Assembly: GCA_018389105.1 (NCBI GenBank)
Contig: JACATO010000680.1
Span: 1,494,001 to 1,558,000, forward strand
Origin: Nautilus pompilius
Lineage: Eukaryota; Mollusca; Cephalopoda; Nautilida; Nautilidae
Length of the DNA: 64,000 nt
Reading direction: 5' to 3'
Position numbers and translations under genes: made by a program
Part shown: one piece after another, positions 1 to 12,754 of the stretch
Numbering within the stretch: the stretch's first letter is position 1
Layout: each line of letters starts with the position of its first letter
The notes under the pieces: model-generated
Databases searched by the model: none
What the model saw: the letters and a program-made list of their open reading frames with translations, nothing else
Told to the model about the DNA's origin: nothing

Positions 1-3000
1 TTTGGACCGATTAGCAAAAATAAAATAAAACCTTGTACTCTTGCATTCCAAAGAATATGTAGGAATCTAATTAAGACTCTTAAATATTTAAAAGGTAAGG
101 AAGTAACAGACAAACAAGTCTTAACTTTTGTTGTTTTTAAGTAATGTATTGGTGGATACACAACAATTTGCCTAGTGTAGTTGCTCAGCACTATCAAGTC
201 ATTAAAAAATTTATTGGATAGATGCTTTGAAGAGATGGGGTCTGTAAAAGACTTCCTGCCCCTCTGTGAATAATGACTATTTTGAGCATCTTCCCAAACA
301 AATAGTTTGGAAATCAATAGAAACTATCTGTGAAATAATGTCTTTTTGTCTTGATTGTTTTTTGATAACCATAGCAACTGGATCATGACCAATGTATGAA
401 CAAATTACCAAAAAAAAAAAAGGAGAGAAAAAAGAAAAGAACAAAAAACATAAGTCTATAACGGTGATTGGTGGATAGGAAATTTTGGTAAAGTTTCATT
501 AGAAGAGATGCATACATTCAGATCATGTATCCTCATGGCTCATTCAAAATGTTTCAATAGCCATCCATCCAAAAGAGATGAGTGTTGGGTGGTCAGAGCA
601 GTACACACTGTACACTATTCCAGCTCCCAGATGCAATCTCATTATAAGACAATATAAATTACCTGATGTTTTGGTAGAAAACTGATATTTTTCTGTTACT
701 GTTGCTGTTGTTGTCTGTAAAGGTGATTTAATACTTTGCCTGAAACATATAATGCATTTACATGTGCTCATGCTAACACGGCCATCCTGAAAGGTCACAG
801 TGGTCATGTGATGATTTTAAAATGTGCACAAACTCAAACAGCAATGTAAATTGTTGGGTGGTTTCATCCCCAAGCAGCAGAATGGCCAAATATGTTTAGT
901 TATTCTTACACCTTGAGATACAGGCATTTCATATATATATTAGCTTATAAATATTTATTTGCAGAGTCACATGGTCATTTTGATCACTAAAGTTGGTCTA
1001 CTTTCAGGTTGCACATTCAGCAAAGTCATGTAACTCTGTAGAAAGTAATGGTAATATGATCATAATCTACATTCTGCTTGTACCAAGATAACAGAAACAC
1101 AGCTACCATGCTTCACAAGTGGTCAGATAGGTAACTATTAAGTCTCAAACATGGCTTTACTCACTGCATGACACAATCAAACAGACATTTTGGGTCTAAT
1201 TTGTGACAAAATTAATAAACCATATTTGACATGATTTTTGGAATCTACATTAAAAGTTATCAGAGAGAGTTCTTAGCATTACTCAACGAGCAGACAGGTT
1301 TCTATTGATTTCAGAAGCTGAAAATAAAAATGCCAACAGATAACTTCACTGACATTACAAAATGACTTAGATCAAAGCAGTGTCCTCAGTAATGCAATCC
1401 TAAACTCATGAAACACAGCAATAAAACTTGCAATGGCAAAGGTAATAGTCCATCGTTAACTAGGTTACAACTTATTATATTTTTCCAAGAACACATTCTC
1501 AATAACAATAATAAATATTTTTAAAAGGTTGCTCAAACCAATGATGAAAAAAAAATACCAAGACAGTTATCTTTAAAAAATCATATCTGATATGGTTTAC
1601 ACCTTTACAAACAATTGTTTTTCATTAATTCACAAATTGATATCCTGTATAGATTATCTTAGATTTTCAAAACCAGATGCTAGGTTCATCCAATTGTTTC
1701 TCCAGTTGGAATGCACTACTGGAATTCATCTTCCTTTCACTATTTTCAGTCCTTTATCCACAAATCAATATTGCGCTGATTTTAAATTAGAAATTTTAAA
1801 CAAGAAATTGCAAGGCTTTGACAAGTTTCTCTTCAAATGAACAAATGTCTACCAAAGCTCTACTAAGGTTCAAACTACACAAAAAGTCAATACTCCTGAA
1901 AGGGTTTAAAAACCATTAATAACCCCAACAACTACTGGTTCTTAAGATTTAAAATCAACTTAATTCCCAAACAGACTATGAATCTAACTTCATATTTATT
2001 TTAACTGGCATTTTTCTACATAAAATTAAAAATAGTTTGTTTGTTTTTCAGTATAATACTAACATACCAGGCTTTCACACCCATGTTAATACCTCATTTA
2101 CCTTTTAATCGAGCAATGATGACTGGTAAATTATTACAATGGTTAAAACACCAACATGGTAACCTTCTTACATTTTTACCATGGTGACTACAATCAAAAC
2201 CTTTTCTTTTAGACACTTTGAATTAAAGATGAAATGATCTGAATATAAATCTTTATTATAAACCTATATTTACTGGCAAATAAAATGGTATTCTTATACT
2301 CCTAGCTGATTTTAAATAAAGTTTGTCATCATCCTTGTCTAATGAGCTTTGAAATGTTCTTTCCATAATATTACATTCTATTTAATGTATTTACAAGCAA
2401 TTTCAATCCCATCTCTCAACCTTACTAAACCTCATAGTATGAACAAGACAGATTTTAACTTAATAATGCAAGGATTTTGGAAGGTCATCCAAGGCTCGTT
2501 TAAGTATTATGTAATATTTGTTCAATTATTATCTTAAACCAAAATGAAACAAGGAATTCATATGCTCGTCTACTACTGTTCTACTATGTAAGCTTCTTGT
2601 TTTTCAACATAAGATATATCCAGGCTACTCACAAACCTATACTCAACATTCATTATACAAGTAATTTCAGTTTGGAACAGTTTCTCCTTTACCTGTCTGA
2701 GCATGTTTACTAAAACAGATTTTATTTGAAAATTTCTTTTACTTATTATACCCTAGCTGACTGTTGTCTGTGTCTTCTTGTTAAAGTTCAAACATTTTTC
2801 ACCTAAATATGAAGCCAGTTTCTTGTACAGATTTGACGTGTAGCAAAGATTTTAAGAGGTACATTTATTTTGACATTTTCGTAGTTTCTAAAACCAGTCT
2901 TGCTCTTGACACATCTACCAGGCAAAAGACTAAGGAGTGAACAAATTCAAAAACCTTTGTGCCCTTTGGGTTAAGACTGACCTCCAAATGAACTTGCTGG

Positions 3001-5690
3001 CTTACAAAGGACAGAAAGTCAAAGTATGGTTTGTTGAAGTCCCGAAAAAATGAAGACATCACACTAAATCACTGACTTTGCATGTGACAGAACAGTAGCC
3101 AATATATCAATCAACGTTTCTGTTAAGCATTGTTTCAATGACATGCATCATCTTAGGATGTCTAAGGTGCAACTTACACGAAATCATTAAAGAAAAAGCA
3201 CACTTGAACATGCACAAATACTGCTAAAATGTCTGTGTGCATTTCCAAAGAAGTGAACATGGACTCTTCACTGAAAGTATGATGTCAACACAGATCACAT
3301 GACCCAGAACTCCTATAGCAACTGTTTACCTTCAATATCCATCAATGATATTCCTTCTCAAAATAAAGTACACACAGTTTTAACAGATATTATTAAAATT
3401 CAAGATTTAGTTGCAATGGGAAGATTACATATAAAAATTTATTATTTTCAGTTATACTTTGCAGTGATCATTTGATGATATTGAGCTTCTGAAATTTCAA
3501 TTAAAAAAAAAAAAGCAATGTCAAAGTCCACACAAACACTATCTTGCACAAAATCCCAGAGAGCATTAAGCAGAAATGAAGCTGTTTATGGTCTTCTTGA
3601 CAGGAGAACATTGGTAATACATATACATCTCTGAAAAGTATTGAAAGTTTATACCAGAGATGTTAAAATGAAACCAAGCCAGATACAATTGAAAAAATCT
3701 ATTCCAACCAGATTTTACTTTAATGCCCTTCATATTTACTGATTTCTTTTGATTTTTTTTAAAAGGGAGTTTTAAGTTACTGAGTGTTTAGTTTCCCTTT
3801 AAGAATATCAGAAGCTGTATTTGAGAAGAGTTTTAGAACAGTGGATCCAAAAAATTTTGCAGAATATTTATTGACAGAGGCAACTTGTGCACAATAGGTG
3901 TTTTTTTTCAGCTACCTAGATCAAGATTCTCTTACCTATGGCCCTAAGGCCGGATCTAGCCCGTCAGAGAGATTAATTTGGCCCACCATACAAAATTAAC
4001 TAAACAGGAAACAGCCTGTCAACAGTGCCTGTGCAGGAAGCAAAGCTCAAAGTGGATTGGTAATACAGGCTCATGCAGGCTGACAATGAAAACCTGTATG
4101 CTAAAAGTTACAGCATATGATGATTCATGTCAACCAATAACTAGAAGCCAAATGGATACACATCCATGATCCTGTCACCAAAGAATCACAACAATGGAGG
4201 TCCAGTACAATTTGATAAAGGCCATTGGTCAACAGCATCTACTCAGTATTAACCTACCAGTTAGGTGAGTTGGCATAAATTAGGCCCTCACTAATGAATT
4301 GCTCTGGTGAAATATTAAACTGTTTTAGCAAACTTTTCCAGTCCACGTTTCAGTGAAACCTAATTCAGCAAACTCTTGCAATTAGATAGGTATGTTTCAG
4401 CAAACTTCATACTGATGGATGCACTTTGTTTTAAAGATCCTGTTTCACTGAAGAGTTGTTCATTTGGTTTCACCCATCTAACCTTTTCAATTGCAGAGGC
4501 ACCAATAATGGGAGAAGGCATCTCCGCAACCAAGAATTTGAAAATAAAAGATAGACAATTAGTTTTTCACAATAAATAAATATAAATTTTTAAATAGACA
4601 AGTATAATATTACCATCATTATAAAAATTTTTTTGATCATAGTCATCTTTAATTAAGCCTTTGTTTTAACTTTCTTTATTGAATGGAGATGTTAGTCTGT
4701 AGTTTTCATCTTTACTGTTGTCATAGCACAGAAATATAATGCAAATCTAGTGTTGAGTAAGTTCCAATCTATTTTAAGTTTTATACAAAAAGCCAAGTGA
4801 TATCTATTCTAAAAACTATATCAGGTGGCATCCTTGAGTTTATGACTCTTTTCAATTTTTGCCAGTCAAGATGGTGCGCACTTTGTCTTTCTCACTAATA
4901 GCCATTTTGAAAGAATTAGCTCATACTTTGAATGTGTCATTTGACAATTCATTGCCATAATGATCAATCAAAATGCCCAATATATCTAAACTGAAAACCC
5001 ATTTGTTTGTTTGATGGTCGCTGGGAAAGTCTGAGGTTTTGTTTAACAGACATTTCTCACTCGCTCACACATGAAATGTTTTATGCAGGATGTCAGGATG
5101 TGTATTAGACTCAAAATGTGAGTATTGCAACGAGTGTGTTATCATTATGCATGTAATGCAATTTATAAATAAACATTAGTTTGCAGTCAATGAGTTATAA
5201 CATTAAAGTTTCAGTAAAGTAATTTGAAACCAGTAAAATTTGTGAATTATTTTTCAATGTCTCAGAACCATATACTTGTGTTGTGTGCATTATCTATTAT
5301 GTTTCTAGGCTTTTAAGATCAGATTACAGTTATTCATGTTCTTTTACATATGCTTAACTATTGAGTTAACTTCTACCATCCATGCAAAGGAAGAAAGAAC
5401 CCAGTTAGCAGAATAAATCATTCTCTTCATTTGTTTGTTACATATATGTTTAAGTAATTGGCACTACATGGGGAAAAATGGCTTTAGGCCAATGTGTTGT
5501 AGCTTAAAATTTTGCCCAGATTCTGAAGTTCCTACACCAAAAATCTGGGGCTTCTAGGTGCTACTGTTCAGCCATGAATAGCAAACACTTGAAAGTATGT
5601 ATTAGATATATAATATAAGTACAATAAAAACTGATACCACATTCCTCAGAGCCAATGAAGAAAAAAATCAGCAAAGTCACTTTGGATCCT
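1..5690. other. AT-rich non-coding stretch, probable BLTP3 intron 1
   Basis: No exon, RNA gene or recognisable transposase was found here on either strand. The short open frames in it (for example 544-807, 1592-1840, 2865-3062, 3978-4169) have no family resemblance and no good splice borders. It lies downstream, on the minus strand, of the BLTP3 first exon, so it is most simply part of a very long first intron. That is an inference, because exon 2 was not found in the window. Confidence 0.4.
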
Positions 5691-5699
5691 TTTTTTCAA

Positions 5700-6540
5700 T
5701 ATTGAGGAATTGTTAGGAGTGTCTTTGTTTCAAGTGTGAATTTCATCTATAGTCTTGGCTTGAATCATCAGCAATTTTAGTATTTCCTTTCTAACACAGA
5801 ACCAAAGGGCTCAACTGGAGTAGGGTTTTAAAGTAATTTTTTGTACTGCCCTATTAAATTTTTCTTTTATTTTTTCAATATAAAGGTAAAGCCCAAATCA
5901 ATCATGGATTTGGTATCTAGCATTTTTTTTTTGGCAGACATTACTGTGTATATGAATAACATGAACCTGAAGAGAAAAGGAAAGCTAGTTTTCTGAGCAT
6001 TTGCCGATGTGAAAGTTTTTGAGTCAAAAAACCAGATTTTTCATGAAACTGCTTAGAGGGCAATTTGTGACACTTCCCAAGATGCAAATGCATCTCTCAA
6101 GAGGAAATAAAAAAAATCAAAAAGCATTTTCCAGCTAATAGTGCATTGAGGCCTTGGAGCTATTGCAGATAGAATTCCAAGATTGATTTCAGGACTTACA
6201 TAAGCATGCCAAAAGATGAGATCCTTTCCAAAATCAATTTGCAGCAGATATTATGATAAGGTCCCCTCCCATAAATTAGCAGAATTACAAAGCAAATGAT
6301 GCCCAGAAAGACATGTACAAAGCAAGTGGTCTCAGCAGATTTTACTCAGGTTTTCCACAAAATACACATCCAAACTTGAAGTAGTTTGCCAGAGGTGTGA
6401 TGACCATTTTTGGAAGTACCTATGTTTTTGAAAATATTTTTAAAATGAAGATCCTGAAATCTCAATTACGATTCTAACAAACAAACTTTTGCATCAGATA
6501 CTGAGGATGTGCATATCAAACATGTAGTCTGATATTAATT
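5700..6540 (+). pseudogene. Degenerate hAT-type transposase (GTF2IRD2/SCAND3-like C-terminal part)
   Basis: The plus strand keeps scattered peptide pieces in the order expected for the C-terminal half of the domesticated-hAT-like family that includes GTF2IRD2, SCAND3 and FAM200 proteins. There is an N-M-N-L-K-R-K-G-K piece near 5,957, an F-A-D-V-K-V-F piece near 6,000, and near 6,390-6,430 a G-V-M-T-I-F-G-S-T-Y-V-F-E piece that resembles the family's conserved M-F-G-S-T-Y-x-C-E-Q dimerisation motif. Frames shift several times and stops are frequent, so this is a dead copy. It is called from motif order only. No terminal repeats were seen. Confidence 0.5.
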
Positions 6541-6559
6541 TCTTGGTTAGCTGGAAACA

Positions 6560-9500
6560 GGTGGTATGTTCTCACTAAAAGGAACAGTACAAATCGAGCT
6601 TAAGGAATTTTAGATCTATGCATATATGCCAATCTAATTTTTTGCACTTGTGAAAAAAAAAAAGAGAGGAGCTTTCACAAAATTTTGGCAGCTTCTGGTT
6701 CATTTATTTTTTTTTTTATAGTTATGTTAATCATGACCAAAGTTTGAACTCAAGTAGGCTGGTTCTCCCAAATATAAGAGCGCAAAAGCAACATCAAAAT
6801 CTGACCTGATAATTGGAAAAGATGAAAAGGTTAGATATCCCCAATCTAAATGAACATGTTAGTAAATGAAGAAGTTTTCATTTACCCTGCTTTAATGAAA
6901 GCAACAGCTTGTATTTTAATTCATCACATAGTTTGGGTGGGCACAGGTCCAGATTAAAATTGAAAAGTCCTGGGCTAGAAAGTCAGCCTACAGCTGCTGA
7001 TAATGGAGAAGTTAGATCAATCAAACAGTGCTGCAAAAAACACTAGCAGCAACACCGATAGCTAGCAAATAAAGTATTTAGATTTTCCTGATCTGATGCT
7101 TCTAAATTTATACTTACCGACTTCATGATTTCAAGTTATTAAATGATTTTTAATCACTGGTTTCTGAGAAACAAGTTCAATCAGTAATTCGTTGAGACAA
7201 TTATAAGAAAATAGATAGGTTAATTAATTGAACAAGTGACAAGAAATTTTGAAAAAAATGTTATTAGACTTGCTTGCATGTCTGTGCACTTTTTAGGAAA
7301 AGATAATTAAAAAATGTATTTACTTATATTTTTTGTCATCCCCACCTCCCACATGCACGCACATTTTTTTTTCCATTAAAATAAAACAAACAAACAAAAT
7401 GAGATGGTGCCCAATTATTCAAAGGGAAATAACTCATTAAAAGGTCACTGAGCAACATTCACTTATTCGGCTATCTGCACATTTTGCAAATAACATCTCA
7501 AAATTTTAAAATGGAAAAACATCAAAACTGAAGATTCAAAGAATTATTTTTTAAGATTATGAAATTGATGCAGCTACCATTTTTCAACACATCAGAGCTG
7601 AAAGCAGACCAGAAAAAAGAAAAACAAAGTCAGGTCTACAGTTAAAGCCAATGGTATTCATGGACCATTCTGATTGTGTTAGATTGTCAAAAGATATAAA
7701 TGCTCTAAATCCAAATTGCGTGCCACCAACCTAGCCGTCCTGATGAACAGCAGCGTACATATCATGCAGCTTAATCCTGTTTTCTGCCTCTACCCAGTTG
7801 TACTACTCATTTCTGACTGCTGTTTTTGATTGCCACAAAGTCTAAATAATAAAATTAAAATATTACGCATTTAATACAAATCCCAATCCCCAAGACCCTT
7901 GAAAAGTAAAGGTAGGTTAATTTATAATTATGACATGTTCACCCATTATGCCATCATTTCTACAGCAGGTGCCTATTTTTTTTTTAAAATTACTACCTTA
8001 TATTAACAATAAAATATACAAATAAAACTGACTTAATTTTTTTTAAAAATTGTTTGATTTGTGTAGCACCACCAACTGATTTTAACAAATTTTCAAGGAA
8101 ATTTTAAAATACAAACATTTTCTTTCCACAAGTTATCCTACTAATACAGACCAAATCAAAATAAGAAAAGCAAAACAAGAAAAAAGAACTTCCACATCAC
8201 CTGGCTAAAGAAATGTTAACCAAAATTTTTTTTTTTAATAAAGAAAGGCTATTGCTAGTAATTTCCAATACACTTTCCCACAAGTTTCTTTGAATAAAAT
8301 TGCTTTAAGGTTTATTTATTTGGACCATAATTCTGTCTCCTTGGATCCATGTCATGCATTTGTTGTCTTAAGAGACAAAACCCAAAGCTACCAAAACTTT
8401 CTTCAAATGTCTATGAACTAAGTAACCTTAAATTTTAAAGGATTCTTGCCAAACCCTTTCCAGTACCTCAGAACATTTTCTGATTGAGTGCACACACATA
8501 ACTTGTTCCCTTTCTTCCAATCAATCATTTGCATACAGTTTTAAACTGTGACCCCTGGTTGCATGAGAGCCTGGAAATGTCCTTCACTCATTTTATACAT
8601 TTAAAATTGTAAATATCCCAATTAAATTTCATCATAATCTTCAAAACTTTCTTCTTCAACCCCAACAAATCATACAAGTAACATTTACCTCTTTCGACCA
8701 ATCAGCATCTTTAACAAGGTCCAGAGCACCATACTCCAAATAAGACTTAGCCAAAGTTTTAAAGTGAATTCTTATAGTTTTTTTTGTTTGCTAAACCCAA
8801 TATTCCAGGTCACCCTACTTACCACTTGCTTACACAGATTATCACATTTTTAGTAATACTGAATATAAACTCCTAGATCCTGTTCAGCATCACTACTGCC
8901 AATAGATATGACCTCAGCTGTATTTCAAAACTAGTAATGCACATATAAATGCATTTGCATGTAGAAAAATTAAAGCAGTTCATTTATTTAATGTTTATCA
9001 CCTGATTTTTTTTAAAAATTGAAGTTAGCCTTGCCATACAACTTTGGCATCATTAGCAAACTTCTTCAAATGATTTTTAAGTTAGAATTTTTCTACAAAA
9101 ATTCATTTGCTTCATTTTGATTTAAACACCATTTTCAGAAAAAGAGAGTCATTCCACTTTAATGCCACATACTACAAACAAAAGCCTGTTTAATCTTGAC
9201 AAACAAGTAAATACTAGAAACAGCAGAAAAGGAACAGGGGGTGAAGGCACAAATCAAAGCAGTATATTAATTTTCTCGCCTAACAAAAGGACATTACATA
9301 TAACATTAAAAGCCACCAAAGTAAAGGAATAATAACTATGGTACAACACAGACTGTTCAGATTGTGAAGAACATTAAAACTTATCAGTGACATACATCAA
9401 AGAGTCTAACTCACCAGTTGTATCACTTAAAAAAAAAAAAACCAACAAAACTGTGCTTATAACATCTGCCAAGTCTACATGAACCTCAGGCAAAATGAAG

Positions 9501-10430
9501 ACCAGATGGTTTACAAGGAACTCATGAACTTGTTTAAATGAAGCTAACTTAAAATAACACTCCAAAAGAACAATAAACAGTAAGAATGTAGGTCAGTAAA
9601 TATATTCAGATGCTTCTTTCATTGTACCATATTAAAATTCCCTTCTTCAATGCCATGGAATATAAAAATGTACACGTTTAAAATCTTTTTTTCCTACAGG
9701 TACAATATATAAACATTTGTTTTTTGGGTTTTTTTTATTTAACATTTATATTGATTGAAAAGCCCATTTCAAATAGCATGGTAGTCATAAATTAAATATT
9801 CAGACACAATAAACTTAATAAGATATCCAATACTTGTTTAATTTGCCAAGAGACTTAAATTAATGAATGTTACTTCTAGTAACATTGGTTTAATTGCAAT
9901 TTTAAAATAGGCTGACATTACTAATAAACTATCACTTAAACATTAGGAAATAGTTTTTAATCAACACCTTTTTTTACACCTGGACTGCCTTTCCTGTAGA
10001 AGTATTTAAACAAGTATGTAAGATAAATAAATTTCTATAAAAATAAACTTTCTGCTTTCAGGCTGACTTTAAAAATTCATCAACAATGGAAATGGCAATT
10101 ACCTTTAGCAAATCTCAAATAACATGTCAAGCAATGCTATTTTGTCTTTCTTTACTTGTTATCTCTTCAATTAATTCTAGCATTACACCATATCCACATA
10201 AATAAATTCTGTCCTCTCCAGCAATGGTTATGATACATTCAAATTATAAACTAAAAAGGCATAAATTAAATCCTTTAAAATTTATATATGAATATATAAA
10301 TATATACAGTATTGAAATCAAGAAAAGACACACAGGGTATGTACAAATAATGAGTAATTTCAACTGAGAGATGTAAATAGTGTGTGCACAATGCATTAGT
10401 ATTTTGGCACATGGACTCTTTGCTTTATAT
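6560..10430. other. Non-coding stretch
   Basis: AT-rich sequence with homopolymer runs. The only coding-like patch is a short minus-strand frame at about 8,690-8,770 (reported separately). The word AAAGGGAAATAACTC at 7,421-7,435 resembles a motif common in molluscan repeats. No exon with good splice borders was seen. Confidence 0.35.
8694..8770 (-). other. Coding-like patch of unknown origin
   Basis: One minus-strand frame reads YLEYGALDLVKDADWSKE and is followed by AAAGAG|GTAAAT, an acceptable splice donor. The 5' side lacks a convincing acceptor: the preceding bases are purine-rich and end ACTATAAG. It could be an exon of the BLTP3 gene, a relic of a processed gene or chance. I do not recognise the peptide. 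Confidence 0.2.
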
Positions 10431-11215
10431 AGAGCATGACACCTTATTTTTATGCTCGCATACAGGTTATCAATGTATGACTGGAAAGCTGCTTCAAATA
10501 TCCTGAAGCACTTTCCACAATTCATCCAAGGTGGTTGCTGTTTAACTTTCTCAGTAGCCATATAACTCCTTATAGCCTCAAAGATGTTCATATCAGGACC
10601 TTGTGCAGGTCAAGGTAAATATGTAAGTGTTGCATCAGCCCTTTTCTGTTCCAGATAGATTTTCACCACACTGGCTATCTTTCTTAGGAAATGGCATAAT
10701 GGATGAGAACCTGCCTATACCCGTTGGCAGTCAGTACACCTTTGATTTTATACAAATCTCAATATCCTTGGCCAATATGCAACTGCACACCCTCATGCTT
10801 CACTGTAGCTGTTGTACACTGACTGTTACACCACTCCCAAGTCCACCTTTGGATAAATTTCCATTGATTATTGCCAAACAGTTACAACTTGGAATAATCT
10901 GTAAAGAGCACCTGCTTCCAAGTTTTTCCACCTTACTGTTTCATTTCTATGATCCATTTCAACCATACCATTTCACTGAGAGGCAACCAAGGTTTTTGAG
11001 TGGGTACACATCCATTAGGACTACTTTGCATTACTGTTGTTTATCATGCAGAGATCATACCCCAGTTTATTATCAAAAATACCAGTTTCACACAATCTTC
11101 TCAGGGTTATTAGCTGCCACATGGAATAACCCTTCATTAACTAAGACTATGATTTCTATGATGTGATATTTCCTTCCCAGGAACCATAATATTCACTAGA
11201 CATTCCCTACACTAT
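10430..11215 (-). pseudogene. Degenerate Tc1-like transposase
   Basis: On the minus strand the pieces run in Tc1 order: a W-K-Q-V-L-F-T-D piece around the first catalytic aspartate near 10,900, a T-V-K-H-E-G piece near 10,800 that corresponds to the family's VKHGGGSVMVWG, and a W-P-A-Q-G-P-D-M-N-I-F-E-A-I piece near 10,570-10,610 that corresponds to the D-L-N-P-I-E-x-x-W box with the third catalytic residue. Stops and frameshifts separate them. The 179-codon plus-strand frame at 10,627-11,166 is its antisense shadow. The copy lies in the presumed BLTP3 intron. Confidence 0.6.
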
Positions 11216-12290
11216 ACTGATATCACTACGTGTACTTTTATAGCCCATATGCAGTTGTGGCACTTTCTGAATGCTTGCATGACAATCAATCAGTGTACTA
11301 TATCAACATATGACTGTACTATAGAGCAGCATTTATTTTTTTGCACATGAGAAGCAATTCTATCATGTTTTATTTGTATTTTATACCCAGTTTTTCTCCT
11401 GTTTCCATAACTATTTCTAATACTGTATATATTCATTATTTTAAACATTATGACTTTTTTTAAAAATTCAGACCATTTTAATTATAAGATACTGGATTAT
11501 AGTATTAGTAGAAAATTTAAACACATTAACAATATTGTTAAATATTAAAGTATGTAAAAGAATTTCTTATTTTGTAAACTCTAACATAAATCAGACCAAT
11601 AAATGTCATTTCATACACATTTTATTTATGAAGATTTTTAAGGGAACTAAACCAAGAATGTTAGCTTAATTAAGGCTGTTATAATAAATTCTCATAAATA
11701 AGCTTGTGTTTGCTAAATTTCATAGCAGTAACAGAACATTGTTTATGTTGAAAACATTGTAAACATTGTCTATATGCATTAAAAATATGATGATCCATAA
11801 AAAATAAAAAAAAAATCTGTTCAACGGGGAAATACTGAAAATATATATTTTATATTCACATTTAAGTTAGAATATTTAAACTGATTTGATAATCGCATGA
11901 ATCTTGACATTAGAGGAAAAAAAAGTAATCAAATTTCAGGTAAAGCCAAGCCACACATTTCTTAAAGAAATTAAATCTTATTTCATATAAAATCTTTGTC
12001 ACTAGTAAATTAAAGAGCATTTATATTTATATCTACGGAATCATCTCGCTTATCAAATTTCAGTTTCATTTTGAGGGCTTTCCAAGGACGACTGTGACAG
12101 TTTCAGATGAAATTTCGAGATTAAAAAAAAATAATAATAATAATCTAAAAACAAAAAAAAAGTTTTTTTTAAAAAAATCATTGAATTAAACAAATATGAA
12201 GCTTGGCATAATGCTAATAGGGGCCTGAAAACCATCCGCCGTCTACTGCATTAGTTTGTCTGCTTTTAAAAAATAATAAAAAAGGGATTT
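11216..12290. other. Non-coding stretch next to the CpG island
   Basis: AT-rich with several A and T runs. No coding or repeat signal was recognised. Confidence 0.35.
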
Positions 12291-12626
12291 CATCAGGCTC
12301 CGGTTCACGACCGGCCAATTTTCTTTATAACAGCAGCAGCCGTAGTCAAGCAATAATACCGTTAGTGGGGATAGAACAAGCAGAGTTATTAGATAGGGAA
12401 GTTGCTTTAGCTGTCTGGAATGAATAGGGGACCGGAGACCGGTAGAAAGAAGAGTAGTAGTAGTGTATGTATCGTATCACGCTGGTGGGGAGGGAGGGGG
12501 CGACGTCGTCAGACTATTAAGCGAAAACCGACACATGGACCGTGTTTATCAAACCCGCCCGCCCCCCACCCCAATAAAACTCGCTGTTTCTCCGTACAAT
12601 GCAAGCAAATGCGACCAAACACCTAC

Positions 12627-12670
12627 CTCGACAGATACTTCAGGATCTGATTTTTCAATAGCGATGCCAT
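12627..12670 (-). CDS. BLTP3B: First coding exon of a BLTP3 (UHRF1BP1/SHIP164) lipid transfer protein
   Basis: The exon encodes MASLLKNQILKYLSR, 14 codons plus two bases, and ends at CTGTCGAG|GTAGGT, a good donor. This matches the extreme N-terminus of the UHRF1BP1/UHRF1BP1L (BLTP3A/B) proteins, MAxxxKxQILKHLSR. Those are VPS13-like, rod-shaped, chorein-type lipid transfer proteins with a role in early endosome traffic. The phase-2 exon end fits a continuation into the conserved F-T-K-N-L-S-P-D segment, which was not found in the window, so intron 1 probably exceeds 12 kb. A further in-frame ATG lies 28 codons upstream (12,752-12,754), itself preceded by an in-frame TGA. The downstream ATG is chosen because it matches the family start. 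The CpG island supports a true gene start. Paralogue assignment (A or B) is not possible for an invertebrate. Confidence 0.75.
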
Positions 12671-12754
12671 CCTACGGACCCGATTTTGAATATCAAAAGC
12701 TAAACGTCCCACATTGTAAAAACGTATCGATTTTCCCTGCCTCCGCTGCGCCAT
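12671..12754 (-). CDS. Possible 28-residue N-terminal extension of the BLTP3-like protein
   Basis: An ATG at 12,752-12,754 is in frame with the family start at 12,668-12,670, with no stop between. The extension begins MAQRRQGKSIRF and ends NRVRR. It has one lysine, seven arginines and a single acidic residue. This could be an alternative start adding a basic, presequence-like N-terminus, or simply 5' UTR that happens to be open. Relatives I remember start at the downstream methionine. Confidence 0.3.

Noticed and set aside
2865-3062. 65-codon minus-strand frame in the presumed BLTP3 intron
   Set aside because: No good acceptor upstream and no resemblance to BLTP3 or any family I know.
10627-11166. 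179-codon open frame on the plus strand
   Set aside because: It is the antisense of a decayed Tc1 transposase read on the minus strand and has no family resemblance of its own.
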